From NCBI RefSeq assembly GCF_030063145.1, contig NZ_JASISM010000004.1, forward strand, positions 62,001-126,000: a stretch of DNA of 64,000 nucleotides, read 5' to 3'. The notes beneath the pieces are model-generated. The model did no database searches, was not told the DNA's origin, and saw only the letters and a program-made list of their open reading frames with translations. The DNA comes from Cryobacterium sp. PH31-L1. Its GTDB lineage: Bacteria > Actinomycetota > Actinomycetes > Actinomycetales > Microbacteriaceae. Of this stretch, positions 11,284 through 21,053 are shown piece by piece (within the stretch, counting starts at the first letter, position 1; every line of letters starts with the position of its first letter). The position numbers were made by a program, and so were the translations under genes.

Positions 11284-12840
11284 TTAACGGTGTGTTCGCG
11301 AAGCCGCTCGCGCAAATCGGCGATGTTGGCGTCGGGCGGCGCCGAAACAGAGCGCCAGACCGGCCAACCCCAACCCGGAAACGAGCCATTCAATTCCACG
11401 CCCAGCCACCATCGCCGGCGTGATGGTGTCGCTGAGTGGCACCGTCTGCACCATCGCGCCGGCAGTGAAGGTGGGCAGGCTGTCCTGGGTGTGCCCGTCG
11501 GGAGTCATGATGGCGCTCGATCCAACGGTGGAGATGTTCACCACAGTCCGTCCCGTCTCGATCGCGCGCAGCCGGGCGATCGCGAGCTGCTGCACGCTCT
11601 CGTCGGTGTGCCCGAAATCGGCATTGTTGGTCTGAGCGAGAATGATCTGGGCCTTGTCGTCGATCATTTCGTGCACGAGCTGGTCGTCGGCGATGTCGAA
11701 ACAGATCGCGATCCCGGCCAGGACCCCGTTGATATCGAAGATATTGTCCCGGGTTCCGATGCCGTAGTCTCGGCCGATCAGGTCGATCAGCTCCGGGGCG
11801 AACGGACGCCAGAAGGCCCGATCCGGCATATATTCTGCGAAGGGCACGGGGTGTACCTTGTCGTACACGTCGACGGCGCTGCGGCCGGCTTCCCAGAGCA
11901 GCGAGCTGTTGTAGTAGGTCTCCCCTGGCTTGGTGATGGTGCCGGTGATGAGCGGGGCATCCATTTCGGTGCTGATGTAGTCGAGTACCTGCGCGGCCGC
12001 TTCGGACCGGGTGGGGTCGATATCGCTCGCGTTTTCCGGCCAGACCACGAAATCGACTTTCTGGCCGATCAACGGCAGGGTCGCGGAAACGTGGTCCTGC
12101 AGGATCTGGCCGGGTGAATATTCGGCAAAGAGCCCGGCGTCAGCGTTGCCCTGCACGGCCGCGAGCCGAACCTCGCCGCTGGTAATGGTCGGCCACGCCG
12201 GGACGGCCAGCACCACCGCGACGGCACCGACAGCGATCCCGGCGCCCAGCTTGCGCGCCAGTTCGGGTTCGCGCAGCAACTGCACGGCCAGGGCGCTCAG
12301 CCAGACCAGAATGAAGCTCAGGCCCGACAGTCCCACCCAAGCCACGAGCGGGCCGAACGGACTCTCGGACTGGGAGAGCGCGAGGCGGCCCCAGGCGAAG
12401 CCGCCATAGGGCCAGACCGCGCTGATTGCCTCCCTGGCCGTCCACAACCCGGCGACAGTGACCGGCACCACTCCGAGGCGACCCCAGATGCTGGGCCAGA
12501 CCCGGGGACCGTGCCGTAGCACGACCGCGGTGAGCCCGAGCCCGACGGCGAAGAACAGGCTCTCCAGCCCGCCGAGCGCGAACCACGGCACGAGACCGAG
12601 ATACAGGGTGATCCAGTAGATGTGAATCAGCCAGAACGACAGGCCGGCGACCAGGCCAACGAGCAGTCCGGTCGCGAGGCTTCGACCGAGCAGAGCCAGG
12701 AGCATGAGCGCGACCCCGACCGGCGCGAGAAACCACCAGTCGCGATCCGGGAAACCGGCATCGAGGACCGCTCCGGCACCGGCGGCGACCAGAACGGATG
12801 CCCACAACGGCAGGCTGAACGCACGCTCACTCGCCCACAT
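11284..12840 (-). CDS. lnt: Apolipoprotein N-acyltransferase
   Basis: A 518-residue integral membrane enzyme. The N-terminal half has about seven hydrophobic helices; a nitrilase-like domain (about residues 235-480) and a last helix follow. The catalytic triad is visible: Glu in WPENASD, Lys in YDKVHPVPFAEYMP and Cys in ICFDI. It adds the third acyl chain to lipoproteins. In mycobacteria Lnt is fused to or paired with polyprenol-phosphate-mannose synthase (Ppm1); here no Ppm domain is attached. ATG 12840 lies 7 bp after the helY stop, so it is probably translated from the helY mRNA. Confidence 0.93.
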   Translation of the reverse strand: MWASERAFSLPLWASVLVAAGAGAVLDAGFPDRDWWFLAPVGVALMLLALLGRSLATGLLVGLVAGLSFWLIHIYWITLYLGLVPWFALGGLESLFFAVGLGLTAVVLRHGPRVWPSIWGRLGVVPVTVAGLWTAREAISAVWPYGGFAWGRLALSQSESPFGPLVAWVGLSGLSFILVWLSALAVQLLREPELARKLGAGIAVGAVAVVLAVPAWPTITSGEVRLAAVQGNADAGLFAEYSPGQILQDHVSATLPLIGQKVDFVVWPENASDIDPTRSEAAAQVLDYISTEMDAPLITGTITKPGETYYNSSLLWEAGRSAVDVYDKVHPVPFAEYMPDRAFWRPFAPELIDLIGRDYGIGTRDNIFDINGVLAGIAICFDIADDQLVHEMIDDKAQIILAQTNNADFGHTDESVQQLAIARLRAIETGRTVVNISTVGSSAIMTPDGHTQDSLPTFTAGAMVQTVPLSDTITPAMVAGRGIEWLVSGLGLAGLALCFGAARRQHRRFARAASRTHR

Positions 12841-12847
12841 GGCGGGT

Positions 12848-15307
12848 TCAGGCCACCGAAGAGTAGGCGACAATGCCACGGCGGATGGCGTCCATGGCGC
12901 TCCGGGCGGTCGATCCGACCTGGGCATCGCCGGCGATGGACAGCTGGTCGAGCAGGTCGATGGTCTGTTTGGTCCAGCGCACGAAATCGCCGGCCGCCAT
13001 CTCTGCCTCGTAGAGCACGTCGGCTAGCGACGCGCCGCGGGCCCATTCCCACATGGCGAGGCTGAGGCCCACGGCGAGCGGATTACTGCCGGGAAGCTTA
13101 TGGTCACGCTCCAGGTCGTCGATGCGACTCCACAGCTCCTGGGTGTCGTCCAGCGCGGGGCGAAAGGGACCCTTGGGAAGGTAGCGGGCATCGATGAGGC
13201 CTTCTTCGCGTCGCGGCTCGAAGACGAGCGCGCAGGCCATCGCTGCGAGACTCGCGGCGTCGAGTTCGCTCCACAGGCCACGGCGCAGGGATTCAGCAAC
13301 CAGCAGGTCCCGTTCGGCGTAGATGCGGCGCAGTATTCGTCCGCTTTCGCTGAGGGCGATCACACCGCTGGCATTGGATTCGAGATAGCCGTAGCCGAGC
13401 AGCACGTCGGTCACCCGATCGAAAACGCGGGCGATGGCACCCGTGCGCTGGGAGATCTGCTGGTTGAGGGCATCCGTCTGGCGCTTGAGCTTGAACCAGC
13501 GTTCCGCCCAGCGCGAGTGTGCCTCGCGGTCAGCGCAGTGGTGGCAGCCGTGGGCGCGCATCTGCTTGCGCAGGCTGGCGACCTCACGCTGGCGTTTGTC
13601 GCGCTCCCCACGCAGGGAGTTGTCGGCCTTGGTGCCCTCGCGCTCCACCTCGGTGAGACGCCGACGAATAGCCGAGTACTGCTCGAAATCGCCGAGGTGG
13701 CAGGTCATGCTGGTCTTGAACCCTGCGAGGGATTCCTCTTGCTGGCGCACAGAGCGGGCCAGATCGACAACGGCGCGGTCGGCCTGGAATTGGGCGAACG
13801 AGGATTCGAGCACGCCGCGGGTTCGCGTGACTCCGAACTGGTCGATGAGGTTGACGGCCATGTTGTAGGTGGGTTTGAAACTCGAATTCAGCGGATAGGT
13901 GCGCCGAGAGGCGAGCGAGGCGACGGCCTGCGGGTCGAGTCCCTGGGCCCACTGGATGACCGAGTGCCCGAGGGTGTCGATTCCGCGACGACCGGCCCGA
14001 CCGGTCAGCTGGGTGTACTCCCCCGGGGTGATGGGAACGCGCGCCTCACCGTTGAACTTCTCCAGTTTGTCGAGCACGACTGTGCGGGCAGGCATGTTGA
14101 TGCCGAGGGCAAGCGTTTCGGTGGCAAAGACGGCCTTGACCAGCTTCTTCTGGAACAGCTCCTCGACGACCTCCTTGAAGGCCGGCAGCAGACCGGCGTG
14201 GTGGGCCGCGACTCCGCGTTCGAGCCCGTCCAGCCACTCGAAATAGCCGAGCACGCCGAGGTCTTCGTCGAGCAGAGTGCGGCATCGATCGTCGACGATC
14301 TGGCGGATCTCTTCGCGCTCGTGTTCCTGGGTCAGGCGTACCCCCGAACGGAGCACCTGCCGAACGGCCTGGTCGCAGCCGACCCGGCTGAAAATGAAGA
14401 AGATGGCCGGCAACAGATGTTTACCGTCGAGCATACGCACGATGTCTCCGCGGTCCATCCGGCCGGCATCGAACTGGGGACGCTGCTTGTCATAGCCCCG
14501 GTAACCCCCGGATTGGCCACCCTGGCGACCGGAACCTCGGCCGCGCCCGCCGGCCGAACGTCCGCCTGCGTGCGCCAGACGCACGAGTTCAGGATTGACC
14601 CGGTGCGTGCCGATCAGTCCGGTGGAGTCGAACAGATCGAGCATATTGTTCTTGACCAACACGTGCTGCTCGAGTGGAACGGGGCGCTCCTCCGACACGA
14701 TCACGTCGGTCTCACCGCGCACGGCCTGCAGCCAGTCGCCGAATTCTTCCGCGTTCGACACTGTCGCGCTGAGCGACACCATGCGCACCGGCTGTGGCAG
14801 GTGGATGATCACTTCTTCCCAGACAGCTCCGCGAAAGCGGTCAGCGAGGTAGTGCACCTCATCCATCACCACGAAGGCCAAGTCGGTCAGCAGATCGGAA
14901 TCGGCGTAGAGCATGTTGCGCAGCACTTCTGTGGTCATGACCACGATGCGCGCCCCCGCGTTGACGTTGCTGTCTCCGGTGAGCAACCCGACCTGGTCAG
15001 CGCCGTACTCGGCCACGAATTCCTGGAACTTCTGGTTGCTGAGGGCCTTCATCGGGGCCGTGTAGAACACTTTCGCGTGGGACCGCTGCATCGCCAGGTA
15101 GATCGCGAATTCGGCCACGATCGTCTTGCCGGCTCCGGTCGGCGCCGCAACGAGCACGCTGTTGCCCGCCTCCAGGCACGCACAGGCTTCACGCTGGAAC
15201 GGGTCGAGGTCGAAGCCCAGGCCGATCTCGAACCCCTGCAGGAGTGGCTGGGCGGCCCGGATGCGCGCGGCCGAATACCTTTCGGCCGGCGATTGCGTGT
15301 GAGTCAC
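12848..15307 (-). CDS. helY: Ski2/Mtr4-like DExH-box RNA helicase
   Basis: An 819-residue SF2 helicase. Motif I is APTGAGKT, motif II DEVH, motif III SATVSN and motif VI QLTGRAGRRGID. A Gly/Arg-rich insert (about residues 250-275) lies between the RecA lobes. A long C-terminal part carries a CHHCADRE segment and the DSHCT-type helical domain. It corresponds to mycobacterial HelY, which sits downstream of tatC there too. GTG 15307 has AGGAT a few nt upstream. A role in RNA unwinding or turnover is inferred from the family. Confidence 0.9.
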   Translation of the reverse strand: MTHTQSPAERYSAARIRAAQPLLQGFEIGLGFDLDPFQREACACLEAGNSVLVAAPTGAGKTIVAEFAIYLAMQRSHAKVFYTAPMKALSNQKFQEFVAEYGADQVGLLTGDSNVNAGARIVVMTTEVLRNMLYADSDLLTDLAFVVMDEVHYLADRFRGAVWEEVIIHLPQPVRMVSLSATVSNAEEFGDWLQAVRGETDVIVSEERPVPLEQHVLVKNNMLDLFDSTGLIGTHRVNPELVRLAHAGGRSAGGRGRGSGRQGGQSGGYRGYDKQRPQFDAGRMDRGDIVRMLDGKHLLPAIFFIFSRVGCDQAVRQVLRSGVRLTQEHEREEIRQIVDDRCRTLLDEDLGVLGYFEWLDGLERGVAAHHAGLLPAFKEVVEELFQKKLVKAVFATETLALGINMPARTVVLDKLEKFNGEARVPITPGEYTQLTGRAGRRGIDTLGHSVIQWAQGLDPQAVASLASRRTYPLNSSFKPTYNMAVNLIDQFGVTRTRGVLESSFAQFQADRAVVDLARSVRQQEESLAGFKTSMTCHLGDFEQYSAIRRRLTEVEREGTKADNSLRGERDKRQREVASLRKQMRAHGCHHCADREAHSRWAERWFKLKRQTDALNQQISQRTGAIARVFDRVTDVLLGYGYLESNASGVIALSESGRILRRIYAERDLLVAESLRRGLWSELDAASLAAMACALVFEPRREEGLIDARYLPKGPFRPALDDTQELWSRIDDLERDHKLPGSNPLAVGLSLAMWEWARGASLADVLYEAEMAAGDFVRWTKQTIDLLDQLSIAGDAQVGSTARSAMDAIRRGIVAYSSVA

Positions 15308-15335
15308 GTGATCCTAACAATTACGGCAAAAGAGA

Positions 15336-16127
15336 CTAAAGCGCGAATTCTTTTTCGAAGGCGAGCACTTTTCTGGCTGCGCGTCGATCGTGCAGCCAAG
15401 CGATGCCGTAGGCGGCAAAATACAGCATGACCATGGGAATGGCCAGCAGGAACATTGACACCACGTCGGCGGCGGGGGTAGCGATCGCGGTGAACAGCAC
15501 AATGACCAGAATGGCGATCCGCCAGGACTTGATGATCGATGCTGCGCTGATGACGCCGGCGAAGTTGAGCAGCACGATGAACACGGGTAGCACGAACGCG
15601 ATACCGATCGCCACCACGAGCTTGAGCACAAAGTCGAAGTATGCCTGCGCGTTGATGTAGGCCGAATCCTCGATGGGGGCGAAACTCGTCATGAGCTCGA
15701 CCACGTGCGGCAGAACGATCCAGCCTGCGGCGCAGCCGGCCAGGAACAGCGGAATGGCAGTGAAGAGAAACCCGAAGGTGTATTTCTTTTCGGTTCGGGT
15801 GAGCCCCGGTACCAGAAAGGCGAAGACCTGATAGAGCCATACCGGGCTGGACACAATCAGACCGACGTAGAGCGAAATCTTCAGCTTGAGGTCGAAGGCG
15901 CTCGTGATGTCGGGGTAATTGATCTGGGCGTTACGATGCTGGGCGTTGATGATGACGTAAATGGGTTCACGCAGCTGATCCCAGACAAAGTCGGAGAGGA
16001 ACCAACCCGCAATGGCCCCGATGAGGAGCCCGGCAGCTGCCAGGTAGAGGCGCTTGCGCAGTTCGATCAGGTGCTGCCCCAACGACATCTTTCCCGCTTT
16101 GGTCGCACTCCGCTCGGCGCGGACCAT
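15336..16127 (-). CDS. tatC: Twin-arginine translocase subunit TatC
   Basis: A 263-residue protein with six predicted membrane helices. It begins with the conserved cytosolic segment MSLGQHLIELRKRL, which contacts the twin-arginine signal. Typical features are the periplasmic-side FAFLVPGLTRTEKK and the late segment ISAASIIKSWRIAILVI. TatC recognises Tat signal peptides and recruits TatA. Start ATG 16127 is used here; a second ATG 13 codons in is possible. It sits 6 bp after tatA. Confidence 0.95.
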   Translation of the reverse strand: MVRAERSATKAGKMSLGQHLIELRKRLYLAAAGLLIGAIAGWFLSDFVWDQLREPIYVIINAQHRNAQINYPDITSAFDLKLKISLYVGLIVSSPVWLYQVFAFLVPGLTRTEKKYTFGFLFTAIPLFLAGCAAGWIVLPHVVELMTSFAPIEDSAYINAQAYFDFVLKLVVAIGIAFVLPVFIVLLNFAGVISAASIIKSWRIAILVIVLFTAIATPAADVVSMFLLAIPMVMLYFAAYGIAWLHDRRAARKVLAFEKEFAL

Positions 16128-16133
16128 GCGGCG

Positions 16134-16391
16134 CTAAGGCTTCGCAGCGGGGTCGGTGGGGCCGACCGCGGTGGAGCCGGACGTCGTCGACGCGTCGTCG
16201 CCTGTGGTACTCGTCGAGCGAGCAGGGGCGTTCGGATCGGGGTCGACCGCGTCGCTCTTGATCTCACTCTTGAAAATTTTCATTGACTGCCCCAGGCTGC
16301 GGGCGAGTCCGGGAAGCTTGGGCGCACCGAAAAGAAGCAGCACGACGACGAGGATGATCAGGAAGTGCCATCCGGTTAGGTTTTGCAGCAT
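16134..16391 (-). CDS. tatA: Twin-arginine translocase subunit TatA
   Basis: An 85-residue protein. One N-terminal membrane helix (about residues 8-21) leads to the [20 protein letters not shown] hinge and amphipathic helix that define TatA/E. The C-terminal tail is Ser/Thr/Asp-rich. TatA forms the translocation pore with TatC. The order pafBC - membrane protein - tatA - tatC - helY follows the mycobacterial pafBC-tatAC-helY order. Confidence 0.95.
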   Translation of the reverse strand: MLQNLTGWHFLIILVVVLLLFGAPKLPGLARSLGQSMKIFKSEIKSDAVDPDPNAPARSTSTTGDDASTTSGSTAVGPTDPAAKP

Positions 16392-16437
16392 GAGGGTGTG
16401 TCCTCTGTGTTAGCGAGTATTGCAACGGGCGTGGCGG

Positions 16438-16752
16438 TTAACGGGCGTGCCCCAGCAGTTTACCCCGCACGATCCTTGCATCGCGACGCACCTGGGATCG
16501 GTGGGTGCGTTCTGCACGCAGTTGCTCGACCCTTCCGAGCAGCACGGCCGAATCTGCGAACACGGCCGGGACACCGACGGAGGCAGCCGTTGGACGATCG
16601 AATTCGCCCGTAGGCAACTGACCGTGGAACGATTCCAACGCCTGCAGGGTGCCGCGAGCCGTCCGGAACAGCGAGACCGCAAACCAGCTGAGCACGGCGA
16701 GCAGTCCCAATGTTAGAACAGTCCAAATGAGCAGCCACGACCACCAGGGCAT
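16438..16752 (-). CDS. Small membrane-anchored hypothetical protein between pafBC and tatA
   Basis: A 104-residue protein with one strong N-terminal membrane helix (about residues 4-30) and a charged, Arg-rich cytosolic C-terminal helix (RAERTHRSQVRRDARIV). It starts 3 bp after the pafBC stop, so the genes are co-transcribed and probably translationally coupled. I do not recognise a named family. Position suggests a link with Tat export or membrane stress, but this is only context. Confidence 0.7.
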   Translation of the reverse strand: MPWWSWLLIWTVLTLGLLAVLSWFAVSLFRTARGTLQALESFHGQLPTGEFDRPTAASVGVPAVFADSAVLLGRVEQLRAERTHRSQVRRDARIVRGKLLGHAR

Positions 16753-16755
16753 CGG

Positions 16756-18900
16756 CTACTCCTCCTTCGCCTGGCGCTGGTGGTCGGCGGCGTACTGGGA
16801 GAACCCGGCTGCGGCCCAGTCAGCGACCGCCTGGCGTGATTCGGCAGGTTCTAGAACGGTGACGATACCGGCCAGGCCGGTGACCAGACGCTTGAGCGCG
16901 TGGGAATGTGCGACGCGCAGTGTGGTGCGAGTGCGTTCGCCCGATCCGACGGGTTCTGCGCGTTCGGGACGGTAATCCGCCAGCAACGGCAGCGCCGTAG
17001 TCGGCAGCTCCAGTCGCACATCGACGTCTGTGGTCGACGTCTGAAACAGGGTATCGGGCAGAACCAGGTCGGCCGGGTGCGTGCTGCGTGGCACGTCCGT
17101 CACGCGCGGTTCGCTCATGCGGTCCAGTCTGAACGTTCGGACGGCTTCACGGAGATGGCACCAGCCGCGCAAATACCAGTCGTTGTCGACGGACTCTATG
17201 CGCAGCGGGTCGACAAGCCGGTGTTGCTGGCCGCCGCGAGCGTTCAGATAGTCGAACTCAACCTGCATCTGCGTGCTGAGCGCCGTCTGGACGATGTCGC
17301 GGGTGATGCCGGCATCGCGCTGGGCGACGCCGACCTGGATCGGCGGGGCCGATGCGCTGCGGGTCAGCTTGGCCATCAGCGATGCGATGGCGTCCGTATC
17401 GGCATTGTCGGGCAGGGCCGACAGGTATTGCAGACCGGCGATCAGCGCCGCGGCCTCGCGGGCGGAGAATCGCGGGGAATCGTCGATGGCGACCTGATGC
17501 GTGAGCACGATCCGATCGTTTGTTTCGAATTCGTCCCACAGGATGTCAAACAGGTCCCCGTGCAAATACTGGCGGGTCTCCCCGGGGATGCCGGACAGCG
17601 CGATGAGGCTGACCAGACCACGAACGCGTTCCGCCGACAGATCGAAGTGCTCCGCCACCTCGGTGACACTGACGCGCCCCTGATCGATAAGGTACGGAAC
17701 GAGGGACAGCAGCAGCGTGAGCTGGTCGCCGGCCACCCGGGGCTGGGAAGCCGAACCCGATCGCGCGCGCAGCGACTGTGTTCGGCGGCGAGGCGTACTT
17801 TCGGACGACCCGGCGGGCCGGCGACCTACATGAGCGTCCCTGGCCGCGAGCAGCCGAGTCTCCACCGCGGTGCGGAGGGCGAGCGGGCTCACGACGAATA
17901 CTTCCGGGCCGAATCCGGCCAGTTCGTCCGCGAGGATATTCAGATCGGTGAAGTGAAGTAGGCGCTCGACTCCGGTGGGCTGCTGGCCCAGGGGTACCGG
18001 GTGCTGCGCCGCCTGGCGCGCGCCGAGACGAACAGCGGCATCGGATCCGGGCACGACGGTGAGGCGGGCGATATTACCGGCCCAGAGAGCCTCGAGCTCG
18101 GCCAGGGCTCGAGCACTGTCGGTCGCACTGTCGACAACCGGACCCGGAGTCGCGCTGGCGACTGCAACCGCTGTACTGACGACGGCGACTGAACCGACGA
18201 TACGAGCCAGCAGAAACGTGCGTGGGGCGTGAACGGCCTCATCCGTGGCGTACAGGTGCCAGCGGCCTTCGTGTTGCACGAGCGCGCGCGGAGCGACCAC
18301 ACGACGCGCCGGTGTGGTTTCCCCTGGTTTCAGGTACAGAAAAGCGACGACCTCCGCACGGTCGAGCGCCTGGCTGAGTGGTTCGAAACTCGCATCGCGC
18401 GTGCGCAGCAAGGGCGCGTAGCCGAGTACCGGTTCGCTCGGTTCAATGCCGAGCGAGTTCAATTTCATCAGGGCACGGCGGGATTCTCCGGAGAGGGATC
18501 CTTCGCGCCACACCGTGCCGGCCAGTTTCAGCAGGGACACCTCGCTAGGAGTGAAGGTCACGTCGGCGGGCAGATCGTAGAGACCCTTCGGAATTCGATA
18601 GCGCAGAAAGTGGTTACTTCCTGGATCGTCCGGGGGCTCAAACGTCTCGAGTGGAATGCCTAGCTCACGAAGGTCGTCCTTATCGCGCTCAAACTGGCGC
18701 TCCAGGCTCTCGTTCGAACCGGCGGACGCATAGCGCTGCCGGTAGCCCTGCACGTTCTGGAGGATGTCGGCCTTGGTCAACCCCGAATCCGTCGCGACAA
18801 GGGCCAGGACCAGACTGAACAGCCGCTCCGGAGCCGTGATCACCGACGGTTTAGGAACGGTATCCTCGGTCGAGTCGGGATGCGGAGGCGTCGAAGTCAC
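16756..18900 (-). CDS. pafBC: Fused PafBC transcriptional activator (two wHTH-WYL units)
   Basis: A 714-residue protein made of two similar halves, each a winged helix followed by a WYL domain. The first half starts with ERLFSLVLALVATDSGLTKADIL (PafB-like). The second starts near residue 390 with LTLLLSLVPYLIDQGRVSV (PafC-like) and ends with the WYL region WYLRGWCHLREAVRTFRL. In mycobacteria PafB and PafC are separate; a natural fusion is known in Arthrobacter. PafBC activates most of the LexA-independent DNA-damage response through RecA-NDp promoters. GTG 18900 has AGGAT upstream. The adjacent pafA gene expected from synteny is absent. Confidence 0.9.
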   Translation of the reverse strand: MTSTPPHPDSTEDTVPKPSVITAPERLFSLVLALVATDSGLTKADILQNVQGYRQRYASAGSNESLERQFERDKDDLRELGIPLETFEPPDDPGSNHFLRYRIPKGLYDLPADVTFTPSEVSLLKLAGTVWREGSLSGESRRALMKLNSLGIEPSEPVLGYAPLLRTRDASFEPLSQALDRAEVVAFLYLKPGETTPARRVVAPRALVQHEGRWHLYATDEAVHAPRTFLLARIVGSVAVVSTAVAVASATPGPVVDSATDSARALAELEALWAGNIARLTVVPGSDAAVRLGARQAAQHPVPLGQQPTGVERLLHFTDLNILADELAGFGPEVFVVSPLALRTAVETRLLAARDAHVGRRPAGSSESTPRRRTQSLRARSGSASQPRVAGDQLTLLLSLVPYLIDQGRVSVTEVAEHFDLSAERVRGLVSLIALSGIPGETRQYLHGDLFDILWDEFETNDRIVLTHQVAIDDSPRFSAREAAALIAGLQYLSALPDNADTDAIASLMAKLTRSASAPPIQVGVAQRDAGITRDIVQTALSTQMQVEFDYLNARGGQQHRLVDPLRIESVDNDWYLRGWCHLREAVRTFRLDRMSEPRVTDVPRSTHPADLVLPDTLFQTSTTDVDVRLELPTTALPLLADYRPERAEPVGSGERTRTTLRVAHSHALKRLVTGLAGIVTVLEPAESRQAVADWAAAGFSQYAADHQRQAKEE

Positions 18901-18991
18901 GGTGTGATCCTATCGTCCGAATCAGGCGTCAGCCGTGGTGGTACCTGACCGATGAGGACATCGCTCCGGGCGCCGAGCGGAGACTCGCCGA

Positions 18992-19930
18992 TCAGTTGAT
19001 GCCCAGAATATCGACCGCGTACACCAGCGTTGAACCAGCCGGGACCTGGCCCTGTGCCGACGGGCCAAAGCCCAGCGCTGGAGGAACGACTACGACCAGC
19101 TGGGAGCCAACGGTTTGACCAGAAATCGCGGTGGCCAGGCCCTGCGGGAGGTCAGACAGTGGCACCACCCGAGGCGTTCTCGTCGCCCACGTGGACTCGA
19201 AGACCTTGTCACTCGCCCACAACAGGCCGGTGTAGTGGATCACAACGGTCGCGTCTGACGCGACCTTCTCGCCGGTTCCCTTCTTGAGCACGCCGAATTC
19301 CAGCGCCTTCGGCACATCACCGGAGGGAAGGACGATTCCAGGGGTGCCGTCGGCATCGAGGACGACGGCAGGAAGACCGTTCGCGACGACCTCGTCGGTT
19401 CCATCAGCTCGCGGCAGGAATGCCTTCACGATATCAACGACGAGCACGAGGGAATCCGTCGCACTGACGTGCAGTTGATCGTTGACGCCGATGCCGTCGT
19501 CCGGCGCGATGACGACCGCGATGCGCTCACCCACGCGCGCACAGACCAGACCGGCGACAAATCCGGGATTGGTAGCATCGCCCAGTCCGAACTCAACGGC
19601 AGTACTGCCGTCGAAAGCGCTCAGCTGCAGAGGCTCGCCGGTTGTGCCGTTATACAGGTTCGACTCGACGGATACCATCTGTCCGGGAACGACCTGCCGC
19701 CCGGAACCCGCGATGATTTCGGTGCGCTGAGTGGTGGAGGACTTCAAGGGTGTCGGAAAGCTGATGTCCGGAACTGCGCCGAAATCACCCGTCACCGAGA
19801 CCAGTTTCGACGCGGCGCCCGACGGAGCCCCAGCGTCACAGGATGCCTGGGCAGTGCCGGGGCCGGCACACGCGGTCAGTGCCGTCATCACGAGGCCGGC
19901 GGTGATGATCAGCGCGGATGCTTTGCGCAC
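18992..19930 (-). CDS. FKBP-type peptidyl-prolyl isomerase lipoprotein
   Basis: A 312-residue secreted lipoprotein. The signal peptide ends in a lipobox, LTAC (Cys about residue 21). Two FKBP-like domains follow: a degenerate one (about residues 65-170, IIAGSGRQVVPGQMVSV) and a more canonical one (about 200-310, VVIHYTGLL, VVPPALGFGPSAQGQVPAGSTLVY). GTG 19930 has GAAGGA upstream. FKBP genes lie between pafA and pafBC in many proteasome-bearing actinobacteria. It should help fold exported proteins on the outer face of the membrane; Lnt encoded nearby would mature it. Confidence 0.9.
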   Translation of the reverse strand: MRKASALIITAGLVMTALTACAGPGTAQASCDAGAPSGAASKLVSVTGDFGAVPDISFPTPLKSSTTQRTEIIAGSGRQVVPGQMVSVESNLYNGTTGEPLQLSAFDGSTAVEFGLGDATNPGFVAGLVCARVGERIAVVIAPDDGIGVNDQLHVSATDSLVLVVDIVKAFLPRADGTDEVVANGLPAVVLDADGTPGIVLPSGDVPKALEFGVLKKGTGEKVASDATVVIHYTGLLWASDKVFESTWATRTPRVVPLSDLPQGLATAISGQTVGSQLVVVVPPALGFGPSAQGQVPAGSTLVYAVDILGIN

Positions 19931-20051
19931 AGGTCCTTCTTTCAGTACAGGGTGGTGCGCAGCGTAGATCTGTTGCGCGGGTGTGAGGGGTGCGGGTGCT
20001 ACGGGGGGCGCAGGCTTCGGCGTGGTTCAACCAGAAGGGCCGGGACCCATC

Positions 20052-21053
20052 CTAACCGGCGTCGAGGCCTCGGGCTTTGGAAAGCTCCGCGCTGGATCCC
20101 GCCGCGCGCACCCGTTTGCGCATGACCTTCGCGCTGACGTTGCGTTCACCGAGCGCTCCCGGAGTCCAGGCTTCGACATCGGCGTCGCTGAAGTCCGTCT
20201 TCGACGGACGCCGCTTCAATTCGGGCAGGATCGTGTCGGGCGCGAGACGACGAGCCGTGATCAGGAAACCGGTGTGGCCGATCATGCGGTGGTCGGGTCG
20301 CACCGCGAGACCTTCCACATGCCATCCACGAACCATCGTTTCGTTAGAATCCGGATTGGTGTAAAAACCGGTACCGCGGATGGCCTCGGCCACGCGGGAC
20401 AGCTGCGTCACCGTGGCGACGTAGCAGAGCAGCACTCCCCCGGGCTTGAGAGCTTCGGAGACTGCGCCCAGGCATTCCCAGGGCGCCAGCATGTCAAGGA
20501 CCACCCGGTCGACGCTGTGCGACGGCATGGTGTCGGGCAGCGTTTCGGCGAGGTCGCCGAGCGTGATAGTCCAGTTCTGCGGATCGTTTCCGAGGAAGGT
20601 GGCGATGTTGTCGCGGGCGACATCGGCGAATTCTTCGCGCCGTTCAAAGGATGCGAGGCGGCCGGCCGGTCCGATTGCTCGCAGCAGCCAGAGCGACAGT
20701 GCCCCGGAACCGACTCCGGCCTCGACGACCGTGGCACCGGGAAAGATGTCCGCCTGCGCCAGAATTTGGGCAGCGTCCTTGGGATAGATGATGGCGGCAC
20801 CGCGCGGCATGCTCATCACGAAGTCCACCAGTAGCGGGCGCAGCGCGAGGTGTTCAACGCCGACGTTGTTGGTGACGACCGAGCCGTCGGGCTGGCCGAT
20901 GATGTCGTCGTGCGCGAGTATGCCGCGATGGGTGTGAAAGGTCAGTCCTTCCTGCAGGGTGATGGTATTCATTCGCCCTTTGGGCCCGGTGAGTTGCACC
21001 CGGTCGCCAACGCGAAAGAGTCCACTGTTTTGAATGACCTGGTTGCTGCTCAT
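20052..21053 (-). CDS. trmI: tRNA (adenine-N1)-methyltransferase, m1A58
   Basis: A 333-residue class I methyltransferase. The N-terminal small domain (THRGILAHDDIIGQPDGS) precedes the SAM-binding motif VVEAGVGSGALSLWLLRAIGP (about residues 105-125), with FERREEFADVA, ITLGDLAETLP and the catalytic-region DRVVLDMLAPWE. It matches bacterial TrmI, which makes m1A at position 58 of tRNA. The extra C-terminal ~50 residues are basic. ATG 21053 overlaps the stop of the HAD gene by 4 bp. Equivalent of Rv2118c. Confidence 0.93.
   Translation of the reverse strand: MSSNQVIQNSGLFRVGDRVQLTGPKGRMNTITLQEGLTFHTHRGILAHDDIIGQPDGSVVTNNVGVEHLALRPLLVDFVMSMPRGAAIIYPKDAAQILAQADIFPGATVVEAGVGSGALSLWLLRAIGPAGRLASFERREEFADVARDNIATFLGNDPQNWTITLGDLAETLPDTMPSHSVDRVVLDMLAPWECLGAVSEALKPGGVLLCYVATVTQLSRVAEAIRGTGFYTNPDSNETMVRGWHVEGLAVRPDHRMIGHTGFLITARRLAPDTILPELKRRPSKTDFSDADVEAWTPGALGERNVSAKVMRKRVRAAGSSAELSKARGLDAG

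Noticed and set aside
13100..15430. 776-codon open frame on the plus strand
   Set aside because: It is antisense to helY, whose motifs are clear; its composition is the mirror of a high-GC gene and no domain is recognisable.
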